Assembly (NCBI GenBank): GCA_040766655.1
Contig: JAXGQB010000013.1
Coordinates: 124,001-188,000 of the forward strand
Source of the DNA: JALOOB01 sp040766655
Lineage (GTDB): Bacteria > Chloroflexota > Anaerolineae > CG2-30-64-16
Reading direction: 5' to 3'
Length of the DNA: 64,000 nucleotides
The notes under the pieces were generated by a model. The model had not been told where the DNA came from. It saw only the letters and a program-made list of their open reading frames with translations, and made no database searches. Positions 62,237 to 64,000 of this stretch are shown here, in pieces. The translations under genes and the position numbers were made by a program. Every line of letters starts with the position of its first letter. Position 1 is the stretch's first letter.

Positions 62237-62872
62237 TCACCCCTCGCCCAACAGGGCCAACAACTCGCACAGCACCATGGCCGTGGCGCCCCATACCTTG
62301 TGCTCGCCTACGGCGTAGTAGGGCACGCAAACGGACTCCCCGCGCAGATTCCACGTCTCCTCGCAACGGGTGGCCGGCACCAGCAGGTGACGCAGCGGCG
62401 CCTCCAGCACCTCCGCCACCTCGTGCTCGCTCGGTGCGAACGCAGGGGCCTCGGACGTGTGGGCCACAACGGGGTAGATGCAGAAGTCGGTCGGCGGGAT
62501 GTAGAGCGGCGACAACTGCCCCAGGACCTCCAGCGAACGCGGGTCGATGCCCAGCTCTTCCCGCGCCTCGCGCAGGGCCGTCGCCACGGCATCCTCTCCG
62601 GGATCCATGCTGCCGCCCGGGAACGAGATCTGGCCGCGGTGGTTCTCCAGCGCCTCCGTGCGCCGCGTCAGCACCAGGTGCGTCTCGCCGGCCCGCCCGT
62701 AGAGCAGCACGAGCACGGCTGCGCGCTTGCAGTTCAGCAGCGGATCCAGGATGCGCTCCGTGCCGGGCCGGGGCCGCGGCGCCATGCCCAATTGGGCGGG
62801 CAGGCCGGGCAGCGGCCGCACCAGTGCACCGCGCAGTGCTTCGACGACCGCTGCAGGAGAGTCATTTGGCAT
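62237..62872 (-). CDS. Nudix hydrolase, CoA pyrophosphatase type
   Basis: A 211-residue protein. The Nudix box is complete: 'GGSMDPGEDAVATALREAREELGI' fits G-x5-E-x7-REUxEExGU. Just before it, 'NHRGQISFPGG' is the signature of the CoA/NudL-type subgroup. The expected reaction is hydrolysis of coenzyme A or related nucleoside diphosphate derivatives. The ATG at 62872 has GGAAAG about 12 nt upstream; the frame opens 17 codons earlier over the divergent promoter. Length and motif are normal. It ends 64 nt before the reductase gene in the same direction. Confidence 0.9.
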   Translation of the reverse strand: MPNDSPAAVVEALRGALVRPLPGLPAQLGMAPRPRPGTERILDPLLNCKRAAVLVLLYGRAGETHLVLTRRTEALENHRGQISFPGGSMDPGEDAVATALREAREELGIDPRSLEVLGQLSPLYIPPTDFCIYPVVAHTSEAPAFAPSEHEVAEVLEAPLRHLLVPATRCEETWNLRGESVCVPYYAVGEHKVWGATAMVLCELLALLGEG

Positions 62873-62890
62873 CGATGTGTTACTTTCCGT

Positions 62891-62919
62891 TTGACAGGTC
62901 CACAGTGCGCAAGTATACT
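62891..62919 (+). promoter_or_regulatory. Near-consensus sigma-70 promoter for ABC-F gene
   Basis: TTGACA (62891-62896), exactly 17 nt, TATACT (62914-62919). The predicted +1 (seven bases after the -10) is the A of the ATG at 62926. Confidence 0.8.
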
Positions 62920-62925
62920 TCAATC

Positions 62926-62997
62926 ATGCTGTTTGTGCGTATTGGCCGATCACTGGTCTATCTGCCTCGCGTTGCGTCGTGGGGAGGGCTGTCCTAG
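62926..62997 (+). CDS. Possible leaderless 23-residue leader peptide
   Basis: A short frame MLFVRIGRSLVYLPRVAS... that begins at the predicted transcription start and ends with TAG at 62995-62997, ahead of the ABC-F attenuator-like terminator. No ribosome site is possible if the transcript starts at the ATG, so it would be translated leaderless. The peptide is basic and hydrophobic. Evidence is positional only. Confidence 0.45.
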   Translation: MLFVRIGRSLVYLPRVASWGGLS

Positions 62998-63036
62998 TTC
63001 AGCGCGCCCAACGACCGAAATATTACGTCAACTTGT

Positions 63037-63066
63037 GACCGTGGGCGCTTCGTCCACGGTCTTTTT
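63037..63066 (+). terminator. Intrinsic terminator upstream of the ABC-F gene (attenuator candidate)
   Basis: A perfect 8-bp stem GACCGTGG (63037-63044) / CCACGGTC (63054-63061) followed by TTTTT. It stands between the promoter and the ABC-F start codon, so it must be read through. A competing pairing GCGCCCA (63004-63010) with TGGGCGC (63042-63048) would disrupt it, an antiterminator layout. Confidence 0.75.
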
Positions 63067-63104
63067 GTGCCGGCCCCCGGCGGGCCATGCGAGGCAAAAC
63101 GTAA

Positions 63105-64000
63105 ATGGCAGCGATCATCATCAACCTGAGCGATATCCACCATACCTACTTCGACAAACCGGTGCTGACCGGCCTTAGCTGGGAGATCCAGGCCGGCCAG
63201 AAGATCGGCCTCGTCGGGCCGAGCGGCGGCGGCAAGAGCACGCTCCTCAAGCTGATCCTCGGCCAGCTGCAGGGGGACGCCGGCACGATCTTCCGCCTGA
63301 AAGGGCTCGCGATCGGGCATCTTCCGCAGGAGGTGACGCCCCACGCACTGGCCGGAGAGGCCGCCGCGGGAGCTGGGGCCCCTATCGCAGATGGGACGTC
63401 CCCCGCAGGTGGGGGCCCCACCCGAGGTGGGGGGGCGGCGCTGACCGTCCTCGAGGCCGCGCTCTCCGGCTCGCCCGAGATCGCGCGGCTGCGCCATGAC
63501 CTCACGCTGAAGGAAGCGCAGATGGGTGACCCGGCGGTGTTCGGGAACGAGCGCCGGCTGGCGCGCGTGCTCGACGACCACGCCCGCGCGCTGCACGCGT
63601 ACGAGGCCGCGGGCGGCCTCACCTATGAGAACCGCGTGCGCTCCACGCTGCGTGATCTGGGCCTGGGCGAGGAGACCTTCGACCAGCCGGTCCGGACCCT
63701 CAGCGGCGGGCAGGCGAAGCTCGTCGGGCTGGCACGGCTGATGGTCTGGGCGCCCGATGTGCTCCTGCTCGACGAGCCCGACAACCACCTCGACCTGGAC
63801 GGCAAGGCGCGGATCGAGAAGCTGGTGCGCGGCTATGCGGGCAGCGTGATCATCGTCTCTCACGACCGGTACCTGCTGGACCGCACGGTCAACCATATCG
63901 CGGAGCTGGTGGGCGGGCAGATCACGGTCTGGCCGGGCACCTACTCCAACTACGCCATCAACAAGCAACTGGCCGAGCTGCGCCAGGAGCAGCTCTACCA
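63105..64000 (+). CDS. ABC-F family ATPase (partial, runs off the window)
   Basis: The first 298 codons of an ABC-F protein. ATPase motifs: Walker A 'GPSGGGKST', signature 'LSGGQ', Walker B 'LLLDEPDNHLD' (usual family form DEPTNHLD), H-loop 'IIVSHDRYLLD'. The linker region after the first domain begins at the window edge. ABC-F proteins act on ribosomes, as translation factors or in protection from ribosome-targeting antibiotics, and have no membrane domain. An odd Gly/Ala/Pro insert (about residues 82-112) interrupts the first ABC domain. GAGG lies about 10 nt ahead of the ATG. The leader with promoter, short frame and terminator suggests induction by attenuation. Confidence 0.92.
   Translation, partial: MAAIIINLSDIHHTYFDKPVLTGLSWEIQAGQKIGLVGPSGGGKSTLLKLILGQLQGDAGTIFRLKGLAIGHLPQEVTPHALAGEAAAGAGAPIADGTSPAGGGPTRGGGAALTVLEAALSGSPEIARLRHDLTLKEAQMGDPAVFGNERRLARVLDDHARALHAYEAAGGLTYENRVRSTLRDLGLGEETFDQPVRTLSGGQAKLVGLARLMVWAPDVLLLDEPDNHLDLDGKARIEKLVRGYAGSVIIVSHDRYLLDRTVNHIAELVGGQITVWPGTYSNYAINKQLAELRQEQLY

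Noticed and set aside
1..64000. tRNA, rRNA, CRISPR array, transposase or origin
   Set aside because: I looked in the intergenic gaps for cloverleaf arms, repeat-spacer patterns, IS-type genes and DnaA-box clusters and saw none; short ones could be missed without a covariance search.

Overview
The window is GC-rich, densely coded bacterial DNA. About 60 kb is one signalling island: ten intact Hanks-type (PknB-like) Ser/Thr kinases, one pseudokinase and a kinase remnant. Around them are von Willebrand factor A (vWA) lipoproteins, formylglycine-generating-enzyme-like (FGE-like) domains, SH3b domains, beta-propellers, zinc ribbons, SPFH/band-7-like modules and AAA+ ATPases. Many proteins carry Thr/Pro-rich 'TPTATPT' linkers after a single membrane helix. 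This style fits a filamentous or multicellular Chloroflexota (Anaerolineae-like) genome, but that is inference from architecture; no rRNA or other taxonomic marker is present.

Layout. (A) 19-10255, minus strand: excisionase-type HTH, SNase-like protein, PQQ-propeller/TPR zinc-ribbon protein, zinc-ribbon kinase, then a two-membrane-segment protein and an SPFH/coiled-coil zinc-ribbon protein. (B) 10534-31721, minus strand, gaps mostly under 90 nt, so probably one long operon. It starts with an HTH/zinc-ribbon protein, followed by an ESCRT-like block: a Snf7-like ESCRT-III protein, a Vps4-like AAA ATPase, a Vps2-like ESCRT-III protein, an SNase-like protein with lost catalytic residues, and a second Vps4-like AAA ATPase. 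Next come a zinc-ribbon protein, a membrane SPFH-like protein, a GTPase and a large pseudokinase protein, then three membrane kinases whose outer parts are WD40, SH3b and, in the last, ten c-type heme sites. (C) 32001-53550, plus strand: seven kinases, a propeller/SPFH protein and three near-duplicate vWA lipoproteins, most ending in FGE-like or propeller domains. (D) 53551-60800, minus strand: AlbA_2 (Schlafen-type) protein, two-TM protein, beta-sandwich protein, TolB-like propeller and SH3b lipoprotein. (E) 61006-64000: ordinary genes (Fe-S aldo/keto reductase, Nudix hydrolase) and an ABC-F ATPase whose leader looks like a transcription attenuator.

How the parts may work together (inference). 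Outer SH3b, vWA, FGE-like, WD40 and multiheme domains would sense the envelope or surroundings. The inner kinase domains would pass the signal to cytosolic zinc-ribbon/propeller/SPFH scaffolds, a GTPase and the AAA/ESCRT-III-like membrane-remodelling block. The two most unusual points are the kinase-decaheme cytochrome fusion and the pairing of two kinds of ESCRT-III-like protein with two Vps4-like ATPases in what looks like a bacterium.
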